Shown: one piece after another, positions 52,001 through 55,000 of the stretch
Position numbering within the stretch: position 1 is the first letter of the stretch
How the letters are laid out: each line of letters opens with the position of its first letter
DNA from: Incurvaria masculella
Lineage: Eukaryota > Arthropoda > Insecta > Lepidoptera > Incurvariidae
Reading direction: 5' to 3'
NCBI GenBank assembly: GCA_946894095.1
Contig: OX335652.1
Location: 643,001 to 707,000 of the forward strand
Length of the DNA stretch: 64,000 nucleotides
Position numbers and translations under genes: made by a program
The notes under the pieces: model-generated
Database searches by the model: none
The model's input: the letters and a program-made list of their open reading frames with translations, nothing else
What the model was told of the DNA's origin: nothing

Positions 52001-55000
52001 CATTCATGTCCAGTAACATAAAAAAAAACGGCCAAGTGCGAGTCGGACTCGCACACGAAGGGTTCCGTACAACCTTAAAAGAATTAATACAAAACATCAC
52101 GATTGTTGTGATATTAAATTTTAATTTTAATTTTTTTTTAATCTTACCTATTTGTTGTTATAGCGGCAAAATAAATACACACTCTGTGAAAAATCCAGCT
52201 GTCTATCTGTTACGGTTACTGAGATACAGCCCTGTGACAGACGGACGGACGGACGGACGGACGGACGGACGAACAGCGGAGGCTTAGTAATAGGTTTTCG
52301 TTGGCACCCTTTGGGTACGGAACCCTAAAAAGACACCAGAGCCACACCTTTTTTCGCTTTTTGCGACGGGACCCTAAAAAATGTAAATCTCCAACAGCAC
52401 AGGACCTTTTAGTCGGGACCGAGCATTGTTATAACATCGGAATAAAGAACAGCTGTTTTTACACGACCGCAACCGCGCGCCGGCCGTCCCTCTCGTAAAC
52501 CCGTACAGTCGTTTTGTCTGAAATCTATACACCGGAAATAGAGACAAATTTGAGATTTCTTTCTGACATGCTGACGTCAACCATAGAGTAAAAGGGACTT
52601 AGAAATTCCTTCTCTTTCCAGTGTATACATTTGATAAGTAACGACTGTACACCGTGTACCCGCTCCGGATCATTAGTTCGCGGCGTTCGCCCGCGCGGCA
52701 AAGAATACATCTCAACTGTCGCCTGATTCGCCGATTCGTTGCGAGCGCATTATTCACGCGCCCGCCGGCACGCGAACTCTCGCGCGTGTCGCTGGAACCG
52801 CGAAGTCATTGCAAACGCTTTGAGCGTAAACTGTCAGTGCTACTTCGCTTTTGTGAGCTTCTTTGATTGAATCATAGATTTTTATGATTGAACAATTCCA
52901 CCCGTGACGGAACCCATAAAACTGGATGAGCGCCATCGATCAGCAGGTCTATTCCTGGTAAGCCCGGTAATCAGGAATTAAGAATCCTGATTCTAGAAAA
53001 CCGCTTTTATAGCGATTTTTTCTACGGAAAACCTTGATTGATTAAAAAACTATGCTCCGGAATCATTTCGTCAAGAAAATCGCTTTAAAAACCGCTACAA
53101 AAGCTGTTTTCTAGACTGAAGATTCCTGATTCCTGATTACTGAATGCCAGGAATAGACCTGCTGTGCATTCAATTTGAGTTCGATACCATACAAATACCG
53201 TTTAGATGAAGAGCTAAACTTCAAAAGCGGTTCTAGGAAAGTGGGCACGTATGCAATAAACAACACATTAATTAACTTGCCTGGGAATTGCTCACATTGA
53301 TCACATTTTAATGAAACCGTTCAGGGCGGATTCAGCGGCTCGGGCGCGCGCTACACGCGATGAGGGCGGGCGGGGGGTGCGGCGCGAACAAAACGGTTAC
53401 AGCCGCAGCGAACCGGCTGTAAATTATCTCATTCCAATTAACATGGCGGCGCGCTCATCGGAGCCACTGACTCGTAGATAAGGGGGCTTTTGAGGGTTCG
53501 ATTTCCGTCAGTGTAAGCGATCCCGATTCAAATTACTTATACGCCGGATATGCGAAGGGTATGACATGCGTATTGTGGGAGGAGGAGGCGCCCCAGCGGG
53601 ATTATATTAGTCGATAGCTGTACCTATGACTTTACAATGGTTAATTTAGCTGACGCAACAATCCTTGTCAGCGTGGTGTCTTCGCTGTTGGTCGAGGATG
53701 GCTGGACAACTTCAGAGATATACAGAATTAATCTTTCAAGTGTGCCGTCAGGGACAAATCCGAAACTTTTAAAAATAGCGACAAAAAAACAAAAACGACT
53801 CACAAGTTCAAACGTTCAAAAGTTTTTGAAGTGAAAACTTCTTTAGTGGCGCTGAGCACTTTTTGTTGGATGGGTAAAAACTTCCAAACTCGCGTCAGGG
53901 TCACGTGATGCTGATCGAAAAAGCGTAAGATTGAAGTGAAAACTTCTTTAGCGGCGCTGAGCACTTTTTGTTGGATGGGTAAAAACTTCCAAACTCGCGT
54001 CAGGGTCACGTGATGCTGATCGAAAAAGCGTAAGATTGAAGTGAAAACTTCTTTAGCGGCGCTGAGCACTTTTTGTTGGATGGGTAAAAACTTCCAAACT
54101 CGCGTCAGGGTCACGTGATACTGATCGAAAAAGCGTAAGATTGAAGTGAAAACTTCTTTAGCGGCGCTGAGCACTTTTTGTTGGATGGGTAAAAACTTCC
54201 AAACTCGCGTCAGGGTCACGTGATGCTGATCGAAAAAGCGTAAGATTGAAGTGAAAACTTCTTTAGCGGCGCTGAGCACTTTTTGTTGGATGGGTAAAAA
54301 CTTCCAAACTCGCGTCAGGGTCACGTGATGCTGATCGAAAAAGCGTAAGATTGAAGTGAAAACTTCTTTAGCGGCGCTGAGCACTTTTTGTTGGATGGGT
54401 AAAAACTTCCAAACTCGCGTCAGGGTCACGTGATGCTGATCGAAAAAGCGTAAGATTGAAGTGAAAACTTCTTTAGCGGCGCTGAGCACTTTTTGTTGGA
54501 TGGGTAAAAACTTCCAAACTCGCGTCAGGGTCACGTGATGCTGATCGAAAAAGCGTAAGATTGAAGTGAAAACTTCTTTAGCGGCGCTGAGCACTTTTTG
54601 TTCCGCACCCGCCCCCGTCGGACCGCCCGCCCCGCCCCTGGCCCCGCTCCCGCTACCGCCCCCGACCCCGCTCCCCTTGGTGTGAAGTAGCGCTACTGGC
54701 ATCGTTTTCGCAGCCCCGTTAAAGTTCTTAAGCCCATGGGCACAAAATCTTTATAAATTGTAGTCTATGTGTTATTCTGATGTATAAGCTATATTATTGT
54801 AAAGTTTCATTAGAATCCATTCAGTAGTTTTTACGTGAAAGAGTAACAAACATCCATCGATTCGAATCAAAACTGTTGGTTTCTTACTTCAGCTATCATA
54901 AACCGATTGTATCAGTTTTAGAAATTTGCGATGATGATTCTGGTAATAACGATGGTGAAAAAGTCGTCGAAATTATGGATGAAAGTTGATTTTTCTAAGA

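Noticed and set aside
53800..54702. 300-codon minus-strand frame with seven identical 35-residue repeats, looking like a repeat protein
   Set aside because: It lies inside a Helentron-like element, has no leader in this copy, starts in a GC-rich insertion, and is explained by a 105-bp unit length. Kept only as part of the element and as a finding.
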